Origin: Archilochus colubris
Lineage: Eukaryota; Chordata; Aves; Apodiformes; Trochilidae
Direction: 5' to 3'
Length of the DNA stretch: 64,000 nt
Assembly (NCBI GenBank): GCA_023079485.1
Contig: CM041115.1
Coordinates: forward strand, 30,866,826-30,930,825
The translations under genes were made by a program, and so were the position numbers. Positions 28,771 through 42,900 of the stretch are shown piece after piece (within the stretch, counting starts at the first letter, position 1; each line of letters opens with the position of its first letter). The notes beneath the pieces are model-generated. The model made no database searches. It was not told where the DNA came from and was given only the letters and a program-made list of their open reading frames with translations.

Positions 28771-31700
28771 GGGGTATATACACATTCTTTCTTATTATCT
28801 CTGGGGTTTTAATATATTTTTCTTACTGTTTACCTGGTTTCTTTCTGCTGCAAAACTTTTGCTTCTATTGAGCCAGGAAAATCTTTTTCCAAAATCCATG
28901 GTGATTCCTCAGAAGAACTTCAGTGAAACCAGAAATTTCTATTACAGTTTGACCTAAGCATATATACAGATACTTGCATGGCACAGCTGCTTTCCAAGAA
29001 CACTGGTGTTATTTTGGTCCTAATGATCTCTAAATGGATTTCTCATCATATGAATTACTGGAAATTTACACATTCCAGTACTGAAAGACAAAAAACAGTA
29101 TCCTTGTATAATGCCATTTGAAACGACTTTGAGAAACGTGCCTTGTGTAAAAGTTACTTGGCATTACTGAAACTGTTTTACTAAGATATGTTTTTGCTGA
29201 CAATTTATGCTGATAAATGGAATTTCTGCATCATTTTCCACTTGCACCTTGGCAGTCTTGCTTTGAAGGCTGCAGCTACTGTCTACAGGGTTGGTATAAG
29301 GTAAAGACACTGTTCCTCAAGTGCATTTTTGCACAGAAAGATATCTTGTAAAGGTATTTTTAAAGCTCCATCCCACAGAGAAGTAGCTCTGTTGCGTCAT
29401 TGAATACTAACTTCCCTTCAATACAGAATACTTTCTCAGTCGTGTGGAAATTTGTGGCGCTTTTTCTCACTCCCTTATAAAGTATTACAGACTGCTACAT
29501 GAATCTTCTTGCTGAACTTCTTTATCTCTGCTACTAAAGCACTGCCCCAGGTATGACATATTTCAGGCTAAAGAAGAGTAGAAAGAGCAACTAAAAGGTC
29601 CTTAAGCAAGTGAAGGAAAGAAAAAGGGACTATGACTCAAGCTAGTATTTTCCACAGACACTAGGAAGTGCAGAAAGTCACCTGCCTGTGACAAGAATAA
29701 GAGAGAACCTCTTATATTTTAAGTTTCAAAGTTAGAGGGTTTTGTACTGGTGAAACAGTACAGATTTCCACAAAAAATATTGCTCCTCTGGGTCTACAGA
29801 TGAGAGTTTTCAGTGTTTAACATAGTAATTGGATTTATTTTAGTGAAATCAGTGCTAGATTTAATATCTAATGCTCCAGTGACAGAAAACATCTCTGGAA
29901 ACCTTCAATCTGCTGCTGCTTAGCACACAAAACTGAGATCAGTTACACAGCAAGAGGCCCAGCAAGAGGCCTTCAAGCTATGCCGTCTACAACTCCTCAG
30001 AAGATACAGCCTGAACAGTATTTGACAGTATTTTTCTGCCTTAGATTCACAGGAATTCTAGTAGTATGCCTATCTTTTTATCTCATTAAGTAGGTACATG
30101 GAAGGAGGACAATCTTTTAAATTCACGAGCTATGGTTAAAAAATTTTAATTTACTTAGAAACAAGACAGCCAGTTCAGAATGACGAGGAAACAAACTGAA
30201 CGGTCAGCTCAAAGTAACAATTCCTCTGAATCACGAACACACAGATGCATTTAAGGATCACATTTCACGTGGCACTTTCTGCCTTAGCCTGAGATTGCCC
30301 ATTCTTCAGCAGTGCTGCTTGATTCCTGCCTGCGATGTGCTGCTCTGCCACCCACCGGCCTCTTTATTTGTGAGGGAGACAGCCTAGACAAACAAAAGAG
30401 TTTTTCTATATAATATCAACAGGGCTATTTGAAACAGGCCCACCTGACATATCCTTACAGCAAATTAAGTATTATTTCAACACAATATGAGTACTTTTCC
30501 AAAATGAAGAAGTCTGCCTAAACAAAGCCCAGCCCAAGGCGTGGCATAGAGGCCATACAGCACTCATCCTATTTGGATTACATCTATCCTGAGTACCAGT
30601 GGGCTGCTGAAGTGTGCACAGATTTGTGCTCATATTTAAAATAAATTAGTATCTTCCACTAGCATTGAAAGGAAGCTGTGAATGACCTGTGCCTCAGAAA
30701 GTTAAGACTATTGTTTAAGTATTTAATTGTGGACTGACATAACAGTGTTATCTACAGTGAGATTGCACATAATAAAATAAAAATGTAGAGGCGAGAGAGG
30801 CCTTGGATTCTACTTACTTGCCTGTATGAGTTAATACCAAATGTGTGAAAAGTAATTTCCTCAGACTGGAAAAATCTCACTTGCCTTTGCAATCTCTGTC
30901 TTATGGCTGCATTTTTCATGTTGGAGACCATGTTTTCTTATCCATGGGCGCATTAACATTAAGTAGCAAAGCCCATTTTTTCATTTCCACCTCTTCACAA
31001 GTTATTTTTACGTTTTTGAAATTAAAATGGTACTACTGAAACACAACTGTTATGCACTTAAAATGTTTTGGAAAGTTTCCATAATTTTAGATGTAAGTGT
31101 AAAACCCTTTCAACAGTATTAAAAGCAATTATGAAATTCACAGTTTTTATTTTAACCTGGGAAAGTACATGATCATAACTGATTTTGATTTAATATAAGG
31201 CATAAATATTTCATTCCACATTTTGATGCTCAAGTGAAAGCACAGCTTTTTAGGAAGGGCATCCAACATTCTGCTACAATTAACATGCGCCCTTTCTGTG
31301 CCATATATCCAGATAACTCATAGATATCAGATGCTTATGCTCCCTTACCATTTAAGGAAGAAATGGTCATTCCTGCATTCATGTTCTACTGATTTTATAA
31401 ACAGTACTATTAAATAGCACCAAAGGTATTATGCTCTTGATGTATTAGATAACCTGTCCTTTGAAGACACACTTCCAAAGTACATCCCCTCCACATATGG
31501 CTTACACTTCTGTTCTGCCTTCATTAATGAAGTGTGGTAAGTCTTAGCATTCAGTCATCCAGCCAACCTGACAATCTGCTATATCCCTTTTATTACAGGG
31601 TAGAATAATTACAGTTTCCATCGCCACCAAATTGACCCTTATTTTAAGTGTTTTAAATTCTCCAGGGCTAACAGAAAGCCCTGTATTTTGTGCTTGGAAT

Positions 31701-34700
31701 AATAAAGAGCATGTTCCTTCTAATAATGGTCATATTAGACATTACTTGTAAGCATTTAGATTAAATGTTTCAATGAAGCAGAGGGAAAGGAAGAAAAGAT
31801 CAGGGTGTTAACACATTCTGATACTATGAACAGGCTATTCATAAACATAAAAAAAGGAGGTGGTAAATAATGGAAGATAGCATCTCAGCTGAAATATATT
31901 AGTAGTCATGGGGTCCCAGGAGCAGCTGCAACTACCAACAGCTGAAGAACCTTCATAAATGGAGTATCCTTGCACATTAGCAATTGAGGCACCCACCTCA
32001 GTGTCAGGACCTGCAGCTGTGAACTGTTGCATCACAGGAGAGGGGAGGGTGAGATCTACGCATCCTCTAGACATCCAGTGTCACTGATTAGAGCAGAAAA
32101 TGATTGAAAAATGAGATTAACTTAGTCTCTCAAGTATTGTTCAGTACACAGGCCTTGCATCTCATACCTGACAAAACATGACACATATAACAGGGCACAA
32201 CTGGTATTTAGTATGCTAAAGGCAGATTTCTGCTAACATATCTGAGGTAGAAATAAGATACTGAAGTATTAAAATGCTATGGGATTTTACCGCCACAAGC
32301 AAAAAACAAATCTTTACGTTATCAGAAACATATCAGCAGAGATCTGTGAAGTTGATCATGGCTGATTTCTGCTCCCAACCAAAACCTTTCCTAGCTCATT
32401 AGCATTTAGTAATTACCTTACCATTCCTCAGCTAGACTTATAAGGGAAAAGGTATGAAACTTCATCAGTTGCTAACAAAATAATTTAGCGTTTACTTCAT
32501 GGGAATTTTGCCCTCAGAGCAGAAGAAACAGCACCAGACTCACTGGATTTGGTGATGATCACCGGTGCTGAAATGCTTATGCCAAAGACCCACACTCAGG
32601 TACAACACATAGTAGTCCAGATAGTCTTTCTGTATCAAAATCACATTTAAAAAATAATTGTGTTATGTTTAATTATTATACTTCTAATATAGGATAGTAT
32701 ACTATAATAGCTAATATTTTTGTTCAAGGTAGTGTTCTAGTTGCATCAATACTAGCAGAAGTCTAGTCTCAACTAACATTCTTGATCTGTGTGTCACCCT
32801 GCATGGCCCCTCAGACAGCTCAGGAACGGGGTGCTGGCTGGCTGGGCTAACACTCAGTTACCCACAAACATCTATTATTCAGGCCTGGAGTAAAAGTATC
32901 CTTTTGAACAGTGTTAATGATGACCTATGTCAGCTCATAATCACAGACATGATTACAACATATGTTAAACATTCATATTTCCAGTCCATCACAAAGGACA
33001 TCTATGGCACTTTACAGTAACAGGGACAGAGCTGAAACAATAGGACCATGATCTAAGGCAACGGGCAGAAGGTCCTTCTTGTTGCAAGCAGGCATTAGAG
33101 GATTATTTGGCAAGTTGTGGATGTACAGCAAAAAATCACAGAGAAGAAGCCAGCAGGCAGAAGGAAACAGTTTGGTCCAAGAAGAGAGAAAACATAAGAG
33201 TGCTCCCCAGGGAACAAAATCATGTGGGTGTAGTGTACCACCTACTGATGTTTGTTCCTTCTCTGTTCTGGGGAATCAGGACTTCTCTTTGATCTAGACA
33301 CTAGATTTATCGTTGTTCTCCTGTCTCTACCTACGACTGATCACACTTGTATACACAGTAAGCTCCAAAGTAGTTGTAGAAGAGGAAAGGTACTAAATGT
33401 CAGTGTTTTGTCCTCTCCAGGCTGAATCCACTCATGCTTTCACTTGTCTATACAAGTGACTGTCTTACAAAATCAATACCTCAGATTATCAGCATCTTGG
33501 GGAAGATGGTGTCAGAGGTGTTTTTTAACAAGGACCATGCATGCCCATATCACTAAGCCAATAATTATAGTTCTGAATTACTTTCTGTGGATTGTGTGTC
33601 CCATCCAAAAGTGAAAAGAAATAAATTAGAGGTAGTATAGTAGCCTAGATCACAAATTTTGAATGAAGCCATTGGGCGCAGTAATTTAGGTTTACATTTC
33701 TTAAAAATAGCTGTCACACTTATATGTCAATCTGTTAGCACAATGTTTAATTTATTGTTCTCATCAGCAAGGTTGCCTGGAAATGGGGAAATAGTCTGAG
33801 AAATCCCTTTGTGAAAGTGTAATATCACTTGAGAAATCAATATGGCCACTTCATGACTGCTATTTTTATTAAAAGGTCTAGAACATTTGAGATTAAAGGA
33901 AAAGAAAAAAACCCCAAAACTTGTAGTAATCTTAAATACACCTGGTACAACTAGCAACTTGCTCAGCACACAGCAACCTGTCACTTCTGAAATTATGGCA
34001 TACATTGGTGTCTCTCCTGGCACATGTAACAATCACATTCAAGGTAGAGTTTCTCTTGGAATATTCACATTTAGGATGGGTGGCTGAGTGGCTTCAACAA
34101 GAGAAAGGAAAGCAAATTAATTTTAATCACAGGTCATGAAATTGCAACACAAAATACAGTAAGAGCATGGAAGTATCTACACTTCCAGTGTTTGTCCCTG
34201 GCAGACAAGCAGAAGTCTCAGGGCCAGAGCACCTCATTCAAATGACGGTACTGAAGTGACACCTATCTAGGTTTGCTGTCAGCTCATGTATCATTCCACA
34301 CTGCGCATGGCTGAGAAGGGCAAGGAGGCAAAGACAGACAGCAACAGAGATGACTGGGTTAGTAATGTTAGCTGGTCAAGGGGAGAAAAACAACCATGAA
34401 AGATTTTTCAGAAATGCAGCTCCATGCTGTAAGTCTCTCACCTGTCTGGGATGAACTCTGCTGACGAATAATAGCCTTTTGAAAACACTTAAGAGACATG
34501 GGCATCAGTCACTGCAAAGAGCTTTTTGAGACAAACAGATAGGTTGCATGCTTTTTTCTAATTCGGGGGATTTATCAAAGCTTTTGAGTTTTTGTTTTGG
34601 TTTGGTTTAGTTTGCTTTTGGTGTTTTTTTTTGTTTGTTTGTTTTGTTTGGTTTTCTTTTTTGTTAGTTTTTTTCTTTTCTGGCTTTGTTAGATTAGAAA

Positions 34701-37639
34701 CCAAAACACCCTAAAACACCCTTATTTGTGTGAAAAAAACATTACAGTACAGGTTATTCCCCTGGAGTTCTTGGGACACATGTATGGTTCTTCGATTCCA
34801 TGATTTTTTGTCAGCTGCATCTTGCTACAGGTGCAGACCTACAGGTGACCCTGCTCCTTCTGCTCCCTCCTCCTGCTCTTTTCCATATTTCTCAGCATCT
34901 TGCCTTTGTAGACACCATACAAGAACAAAATTTCTGAAAAATAAGGCTGCTGAATATCAAGCCATGAATGCAATAAGCACAGGTGGTTGGAAAAGGTTCC
35001 AGTGGAATCAGCTGCGCCATTGTGCTGTCAGGATTTGAGGCAGATGCAGGCAGTACAAAAAAACAGGAGAAGGCAGTGCCTGCTGGAAGAGCAGGGTGAA
35101 CAGTTTATATTGAATAATTAATATGATGTGCTCCACCATTCTCATTCTTCACAGATTGTCTGTCAGCAGGCTTATGATTTTCCCATTAATTTTCTGCAGG
35201 GAAAAAAAATTCAGGTTGAGTGCTGCCAGTGATACTGTTTGTTATCAGAGGGAACAGCAATCAGTATGCAGACTCATGGGTTGCGCTGGTTGCTTTTGGC
35301 TGCATAAATGTGCCTTTTTTCTGTTACCTTACCTGGAGAGGGACATTCTTCAAAGCCAGGTCCTGTTGAAATTGAATTTACTCCAGGATCCTCACTGACT
35401 TGAATGATATGAAACAATACCCTGTAGTCATATACTCAAACCAAATCAGTGCAGCATGGGTACTCACACTGAAAATAAAATCAAACCCCCAGAGGAGTTT
35501 ATACTCCATATGCATGAATTTTGCTGTCCAAAAGGTTACTTATGCATGGAGGGCATGCTGATGATAGGTCAATTCCTGTTCTTTGTTAGATGTGAATATG
35601 AGAAGTATAATCTACTTACAGCCAAAAGTAATTTTATATTGACATACTTAACAGCAAAAGAAAACAGGAAGGTCAAAAGCTTATATCAAGCAACCTTTTG
35701 AGTTTTGTGGCCTTCAGCTAGAGCTAAGATAACTCAAATAATCTAACATGCAATTCCAATAACTTTACAAGGATGCTGTTCCAAGAGCAAATGTAAATTA
35801 TGATGAACCTATGCATCCCTGGAGATTTATTCAAAGAGAATATAGAGATGATTGCCTTTGGGATGAATCAGGGCTGCAATACTCACTATGCTATACCCCC
35901 ATTAGCTTCTGTGAACAAGACATGAAGAATGACAGCAACAGAAAGCAGAAAATTGTTCTCTGGAGGGTTCCAAAAGAGCTGCTCCATGGGTGAACACTCA
36001 GCAGAGAGGCTAGGGTATCTCCAGGGTAACTTGTTTCTATGACACTCCTCCCACAATGATAAAGTATTGATCCACACAACCCTAGAGATTTTCAGAAGTC
36101 TTTCAATTTTCAGACTGTACCTTGCTGCAGCTCTGTTTTCAAAAGCATTTCATTCATTGCATGGCAAAATTCAGCAGGCCTAATAGGGACTCCAGCACAT
36201 GCACTCAGATGGATGTGTCCTCTACTAGTGGAGATGTTTTCATGCTAAGGAGTCCAGGCATACAGGGGAAAGTTTAAGCATAGGCAGGATAAGAAACAGT
36301 CACCAGAAATTATTATCAAGTCAACAAACATGGATGAGAATGTGTTGTGTTTTTTTCCTTTTTCTTTTTTTTTTTGAGGCAAAATAAAATTCATAGTATT
36401 TGATTTACATAAGAATTACTCTGGGTGTTTTTCTTAATGTGTAATATAAATTCTAGTACTTCAGGAAGTTGGGGAGGAGGGGCTAGAAATTATAGTCCCA
36501 GCCACTTCAAATTCTCATCCTAATCAGCTATCACCTCTTAGAACTACTCTCCATAGTCTGCTTCACTGCTAAAGGCTTGTGTGAGAGTGTGCTGCTGTAG
36601 TTTGAGTCCCTGCCAACTCTGTTCACCTGTCAAGTGAGTTACACTTCGAAACTATTATCTTATTTTTGAGACTGAGTCAAGTGAAGTGACTACAAAGTAA
36701 AAGAGTGATTTTTTTCTCCAGTGCCTTGTCTTTGTTGTGTCCACAAGAGGGTCACTCACAAAAGGAACCTTTTCAGAGCAGCACTCTAGGTGTTCGAGCA
36801 GAAGCCTTTATTCAGAAGGATCTTTAATTAGCAGCTTTCAAGAAATGGTGGTGTATAAACTCACAGAAAATACACTTGGGGTTACGGTACTGAAAGCGAA
36901 GGAGGAATTTGGTCAGTCAAGATAAAGGAAAAGGGATATAAGTAGGAAATTACAGATAAGTTTTCAATATGACCTGGTTGAGCCATTCACTGAAACTGGT
37001 ATTTGTACAGCCTGATTTAGCTTTCTAGCCCAGCCATTTTAAGTTGTACACCAGTAGGAAATTCTTTTCCAGCCTGCCTTTGATTTGCTGATATTTGTTA
37101 AGTAGCACAACAGGTGCTTTTCTAATGGCTAAAATTTAATAGCAATGTTAAGTTCAGAACTTGTAATTTGGTAAGTTTGTTACTCAGATGATGTCTAAGA
37201 ACTTACTGCTGTTTTCTCAGGCCACGTGGCTTCTTCATACATGTATGTGATACAGACTAGAGAGTCTGAAACTCCAGGGAAATAAATAGCTTATATATAG
37301 AGTATGGTGATTTCACTGACTTAGCCCTCCTCCCTTAGATACCAAAGAACAAATAGGCACTGCATTTGTTTAAATTAAATATGATTAATTTAAATCTAAC
37401 TCAACACACATTGTTGTAAAGCCACAAATGTGCAGATATATAAACTGTTTTGGTGCTGTGTTCCATGGCAGGAGGAAAAGAGACTGACTACATTTATAAA
37501 TTTTCTTCTTGTCTTGATCGTTAGAACAGGAAGGAGATTAGAAGAGAGCTATAAAATAACCCGAAAGGTGATTTACATGGGGAAGTTCAGAAGCTTGTAC
37601 CTCCCTGTGCTCCTCCACTTCCTACCATGTTGGGAGAGA
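28771..37639. other. long host stretch without recognised genes
   Basis: Nearly 9 kb of AT-rich sequence. The longest frames are about 100 codons with no motif, signal or splice context that I would defend. A T/G-rich low-complexity patch lies at about 34585-34680. It could be intronic or intergenic. Confidence 0.5.
34585..34680. repeat. T/G-rich low-complexity patch (TTTG repeats)
   Basis: Runs of TTTG and TTTTGG with T-runs, degenerate. Confidence 0.6.
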
Positions 37640-38462
37640 GTGTTGATCTGCCAGAGGGTAGGAAGACTCTGCAGAGGGATCTGGACAGGATGAATGGACG
37701 GGCTTAGAACAGATGCACAGTGTTTAACAAGGCCACATGCTGGTCCTGCACTTGTGTCAGAGCAACTCCATGCAATGCTACAAGCCTGGGGAAGAGTGGC
37801 TGCAAAGTTGCTCAGAGGAATTGTTTGACAGCTGGCTGAATACAATCCAGCAGTGTGCCCAGGTGGATGAGAAGACCAACAGCATCCTGGCTTGTATCAG
37901 CAGTAATGTGGCCAGCAGGTCCAGCAAAGTGATTGTGTCCCTCTTCTTGTCACTAGTGAGGCTGCACCTCAAGTACTGTGTTCAGTTCTGGGCACCTGAC
38001 TAGAGGAAGGACATTGAGGTGCTGGAATATGTCCAGGGAAGAGCAGTGGAGTTGGGTGAAGGATCTGGAAAACAATTCTTACAAGGAGCAGCTGAGGAAA
38101 TTGGGGTTGCTTAGAATGGAGAAAAGTAGGCTGAGGGGAGACCTTAACACTTTCTACAACTACCTGAAAGGAGGTTATAGAAAGGTGGGGTTGGTCTCTT
38201 CTACCAAGTAACAAGCAATTGAACAAGAGGAACTGTCCTCAAGTTGTGCCAGGGCACATATTAGGAAGTTTCTTCACTGAAAGGTTTCCAGGCAGGGGAA
38301 CAGGCTTCCCAGGGAAGTGGTCAAGTCATCATCCCTAGTTATTTAAAAGACGTGTAGATGTAGTGGTTAGGGATGTGGTTTAGTGTTGGATTTGGCAGTG
38401 TGCTAGGTAAATAGTTGGACCTGATGATCTTAAAAGTGTTTTCCAAGCAAAACGATTCTGTG
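37640..38462 (+). mobile_element. CR1 LINE, 5'-truncated 3' end
   Basis: The sequence follows the end of CR1 ORF2: CTCTGCAGAGGGATCTGGAC, then frames with ILACISSNVASRSSKVIVSL (family [20 protein letters not shown]), VRLHLKYCVQFWAP (family VRPHLEYCVQFWAP) and LRKLGLLRMEKSRLRGDL (family LRELGLFSLEKRRLRGDL). The 3' untranslated part ends with GATTCTGTG (ATTCTGTG at 38455-38462), the characteristic CR1 terminus. It is a normal 5'-truncated copy with frameshifts. It ends about 280 bp before the CpG island. Confidence 0.9.
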
Positions 38463-38834
38463 CTTCGGTGATGAAGAAACTGAGAAAACCGGAGGGAACG
38501 CCAAAGATGACAGAACCACGTGTGGGCGACATGCTGCCCTCCTCAGGCAACCTGCCTTGAAAACTTCACCGCTGCCATCAAACCGAACAGTGAAACGGGC
38601 AGGCGCCCCTCCCACAAACACCATTAGTTTATTTTACCTTAACTACCGAAACACAACTCAGGACAAAAAGAAAAAACAAAACAAAACACAAAACACCCCA
38701 AACCAAAACCAAACACACTCCCCCTCCCCCCCAAAATCGTCCACCACAGCCACCTAGCCGGTACCGGACCCTCTTCCTCGGCGAGGACACTTCTGCCACA
38801 GGGCGGCAGCCTCCGCCGCTCGCTCCTACGGCGC

Positions 38835-38846
38835 CAAAATGGCGGC
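38835..38846 (+). promoter_or_regulatory. YY1-type element AAAATGGCGGC
   Basis: It matches the AANATGGCGGC consensus in sense orientation, overlapping a possible start codon as in many CpG-island genes. Confidence 0.5.
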
Positions 38847-38875
38847 GAGCGAGTTGCAAGGAGGAAGCCGTCCTT
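38839..38875 (+). CDS. possible first coding exon at the CpG island
   Basis: ATGGCGGCGAGCGAGTTG opens a frame reading MAASELQGGSRP. It is followed at 38876 by GTATGT, a consensus splice donor. Met-Ala-Ala starts overlapping a YY1 site are typical of first exons. If the donor is not used the frame ends after 27 codons (stop at 38920-38922). I do not recognise the protein, and no second exon could be identified downstream, so this is a suggestion only. Confidence 0.3.
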
Positions 38876-39954
38876 GTATGTGCGCCCGCGTCCCCACTTG
38901 CCAGGGGCGTTGTCTGCGATAACACGAAGCGGGAGCTCAGGGAGGGTAGTGCAGCTGACGGGATTTGCCCCTCAGACAAACCCGCTCCAGCGCGAGCCCT
39001 GCGCTGCCCTCCTCAACTTCGCCCGCAGCGGCGGATTCGCCTCTGTGGTGGTGTGGACACAGCCGGGGAACGTTTATGTATCGGGAAAGGCCCAGCCGAG
39101 GTAGCGGTAATTTACAATTTAAACGAAGTACCCGTTACAAATCGGTGACTGATTTTGGCCCCGCATCAAAAAACCCCAAACGTTTTCTCTCAAACCCCTC
39201 AGCAGTGAGGGGATTGTCCTGGCGTCAGGAGGGATTTGGGAACCCCGGTAAAGCGGCACAGCGATATTGCTGGTGACGGAGGAGATAAAAGTCACGCCAG
39301 GACGATTAAAGGCAGTGGGCTGGTTGATAATGGTACCGATCCCCTTTTTACAGCTAGTGGCATGAATGTTTCTTCTTTTTCGTGCCTGAATGCGAATGTT
39401 CAGTAAGCTGGCGGAGCTGCTGGTAACAAAGCCCCTCAGGCAAAGACACGCATTGCTTTTGCACGTTTGTGCATTGCAGAGGCAAGAGGTGTCCAGTCTG
39501 TTCTGATGTAGAGGACACTGTCTTTGAGTTTTCCTCAGGAGATAAAGGTGAACTTTGTATTAGCACTGGGGAAAGTGGTAAATATGCCAGGGATCAGAGT
39601 AATCTGGCCATTAAATATTACAAAAATATATTTCTCTGTTTCATTCCCCCCTTATGTTTATCCCCAGAGCATTTCATTACTCTTCATGTTGCAGACTAGT
39701 AAAATTCTTAGCAAAGTGCCAAGTGGAGGAAATAGTTGTAATTCCTTGGACAAAAACTGGATCAAATGCTAGCTTTGATGAGAGCGGTCTATGTTCCACA
39801 AGGCATTTTGTCTCTGATAAAATGCCCTCGCTTGGAGATACATCATGTCAGCAGAGATGCTTATGGGGTGTGATAGCTGGCATACGTTTATTTTTGGATT
39901 GCAGGAGTGAGAAGCTGAAACAGAAGAGGTAGGCACTCTCCTCTTACCTGAAAC

Positions 39955-39975
39955 TTTTTTTTTTTTTTTTTTTTT
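39955..39975. repeat. poly(T) run
   Basis: 21 consecutive T. Confidence 0.95.
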
Positions 39976-42900
39976 GTCTAGTTCCTTCTGACTTATGGCC
40001 AGGAAATAGTATGCCATGTATGATCTGTTACAGTGACTTGCCCTTGCTGTCATTATTGCTTGTGATCTCTGGACCTCAGAAGATTAACTGCACCTGAAAT
40101 AGTATAGACTGTACCCTGCATGTGATGGCCAGAATCTTGAAGCACAGAAGAACCTTCATTTTGCATCTGGATAGACAAAGAAATCGAGTCATGTGAACCT
40201 GAGTTGTGGATGCAACAAGTGGTAAGATTTATCTGCAAAAACACAGCTAATACCTGTAGCCACAGGTACAGGATTTTTTTGGGGCTGATGATCCCACATG
40301 ATTCACAGAGGCTGCAGCATGCCAGCACAGAGCCCTACTCTAATTTCTGATGGACTTGCCACTTGAAGCTGCTATAGCAAGAGAAGAAGGAAGTTTTTCC
40401 TACATCCCAGAGAACTCCATCAGGTGGGAGTCCTGGCTCACATCTGTGCTCAACACACTGTTGAGTCAGATCAGATGGTTGTAAGGCTGAGGTGTCCAAC
40501 AGTCAGTCAGAATGGAAGATTTTGTACTTTCTTGTGTTTTTGCAGTTTCGTCTCCAGGCCTTATCTCTGATTTCCTTCCAGAGCATCAAGCAAAACTTCT
40601 TCTATCCCAGTTTTTTAGACAGAAGGAATACAGATGAAGATTGGCTCAAGTATTTAAGTTTCTTGATTTCTTCCAGGACTTTGAACTGCCTCTCATGGAT
40701 TCTGCTGTAGCTTCCACTAATGAAAGCTACAGGTGTAAATATAAGATGTGATTCAGAGTCAAGTGCAGGACCTGTGAAGCATCTGTTCTTAATGCAGCAC
40801 ATATAACCTCTCTCACTGATGCTTAAAGAAATTACGTATGTGGAACAAATAGAGGGCCACGTACATGAACTGAGCAAGCCAATTTATACTCTCAGTTACA
40901 ACACTGAGAAGGTAAGGTAGTTCATTAACATAGTGGTGCTAGGTTAATACCACTGATATACTAATTTACTGTGATTCATTTATATACTTTAAAACGTATC
41001 TGAATCTCTCTTTAGCATGGTTGATCTGAGGCTTGGGAAGCCACTTTGTGAGTTCACCAAGCAATCACTATTAATCCACAGAGTGGTGCTGTTGGTGTAC
41101 TCAGGATGTAGTGCAGCAGAATACAGATGTTTCTTTAGCCTTTTTAATTTAGCTAAGCTTGTGGCCAGGTGGCATTGTAACTAAGGACGGAATTTAAACA
41201 AAATACTTTACATTTCTTTTCCAGGCACTCAGCCACTCTGCACAATAAAGGTTCTGTTCTAATTGCAATTTTATGTATCTGGATTAGTTTTCATGTTTTC
41301 CAGCTGAGCTTATGTCATGTTGGTGTTGTTTCTAAGTGACTCTTAGTGTTCTTTGACCCAGTGCAGGACTGGAGAGGGTTGTCTATCCTTCTCAGGTGTT
41401 TTCTCCCTCGGTTTATGAGGCAGTATGACCTCAAGGTTTTAGATGAGAGTGGTGGACAATGCAGTCTAGAAGGATTTCCTTCAGTATGAGGCTCTGCATA
41501 CAGAAGAGCCGAGTTCAGGAGTTGGGGTGACACATACTGCTCACCAAGCAGTGTGTGATAGTCACTGGTGCCTTCTACTTCATGACTGAGCAGAAACAGC
41601 ACCCGTTGTTACTCTGTCAAATTCTCTACATTGTGCCACCACATGTTCTTGTCCATGGTAAGCCATGACAGTTTAACTCTCTGAGAGGAACAGAACATTT
41701 CAATTGAATGCCACAAACTCCTTGTGGCCTTTCTGAGGTTATTGCCAGTGCCTCCTATCTATACCATTCTGAAACAAGCTAAATTAGTTACTTACTCCTT
41801 TGAAATTTACTACTGTCTTGGTTATTGTGGAGGAACAGTCTATCTTTATCTGAATTGTTGATAGACCAGCTACAGATCACAAAAGTCAAGCTCTTTTTAA
41901 CTCCTCAGATAAATCAGCCCTTGCAGGGCCTTCACAGTGATGAAAACAGAACACGTTGCCAATGAAACACTTGGTTAATATGCACAATGGGCTCTTCTGT
42001 TGGCAGTCAATGTACTCAAGATTTAATTTTATAAGGGCTGATTGTCATTCTCTGCTTAAACTTATTTTTGTATATACTCCAGTATCCATTTTTTTACTGT
42101 TTTATCTCTATAATTTAAAGTTTGTTCAGTAAAATTCAGTAAAACACACACTGGACAAATTTTTCAGCTGCAAGTTGTGACAAAGCTTTATTTTGAAAAG
42201 TAGTTTCTTCAGCTGTATCATACTTCCAAGATGCTTGCCACTGTTCTGCGAGATGCTGTTTTAAGATGTTAAAAGACCATTTCCTCCAGATAGAAAATAC
42301 TTCCTGCCAGTACTTGGAGATGAAGGTGGGATTTCCAGTCAGTATCTTCCTCCATTGCCAGAGAAGAGCTTTGAAATTCACTTGCAAAATGTTTCATATT
42401 TTCCTCCACTTTCTTACCCAGTTTAAGGTTAAAAATGAACGTGCATAAGCATGTGCTCTATTAGCCCAAATAGAGAATCTGTATGGCCTATACTTTTTTT
42501 TTCTTCTCCAGCAAAAGAGCAAAGATTGACATTAAAAGATATAACATTAAAAGATAAATTTAATGCTCCAAAGTTAATTCAAAGTTACTTAACACTTCAG
42601 ATTGGTGATGTGCAGTCATTCATCCCCTTACTTTATTTCTTATGAGTCTTTTATATTCCACAAAAATTATTCAGTGATTCTGGAGAGAGTAGCCCTATTT
42701 ACAACATAGATTTCCTACAGTCCTTGTCTGTCTCTCCTCCACCCAGATTTTTGCAGAGGCTGTTTGGAGAAATAGAATGTATTAAAGTGCTTTAAAAGAG
42801 CAGGATAGCACATGCTTAAGGGAAGAAGGTTTCTACAACCTTATTACTATTCAGCTTCTAACTGAAGTTTTTAGACTGCAGGGTGTTTGATTTTGCTTCG

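Larger units (their letters stand above)
38740..39310. promoter_or_regulatory. CpG-rich island, likely promoter
   Basis: CpG is dense here (for example CGCCGCTCGCTCCTACGGCG, AGCGCGAGCCCTGCG, GGCGGATTCGC) against a CpG-poor background over tens of kb, with raised G+C and no retroviral homology. A CAAAATGGCGGC element (38835-38846) matches the YY1 site common just downstream of housekeeping transcription starts. The island lies between a CR1 3' end and AT-rich sequence. It probably marks a gene start, most simply transcribed to the right. Confidence 0.65.

Noticed and set aside
38557..38979. Frames on both strands at the edge of the CpG island
   Set aside because: Composition-driven (Thr/Gln/Asn-rich on +, Val/Leu/Phe-rich on -) with no start or splice context beyond the ATG at 38839.
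42136..42387. 83-codon - strand frame rich in Trp and Gln
   Set aside because: I could not link it to any family, and no splice sites or promoter support it.
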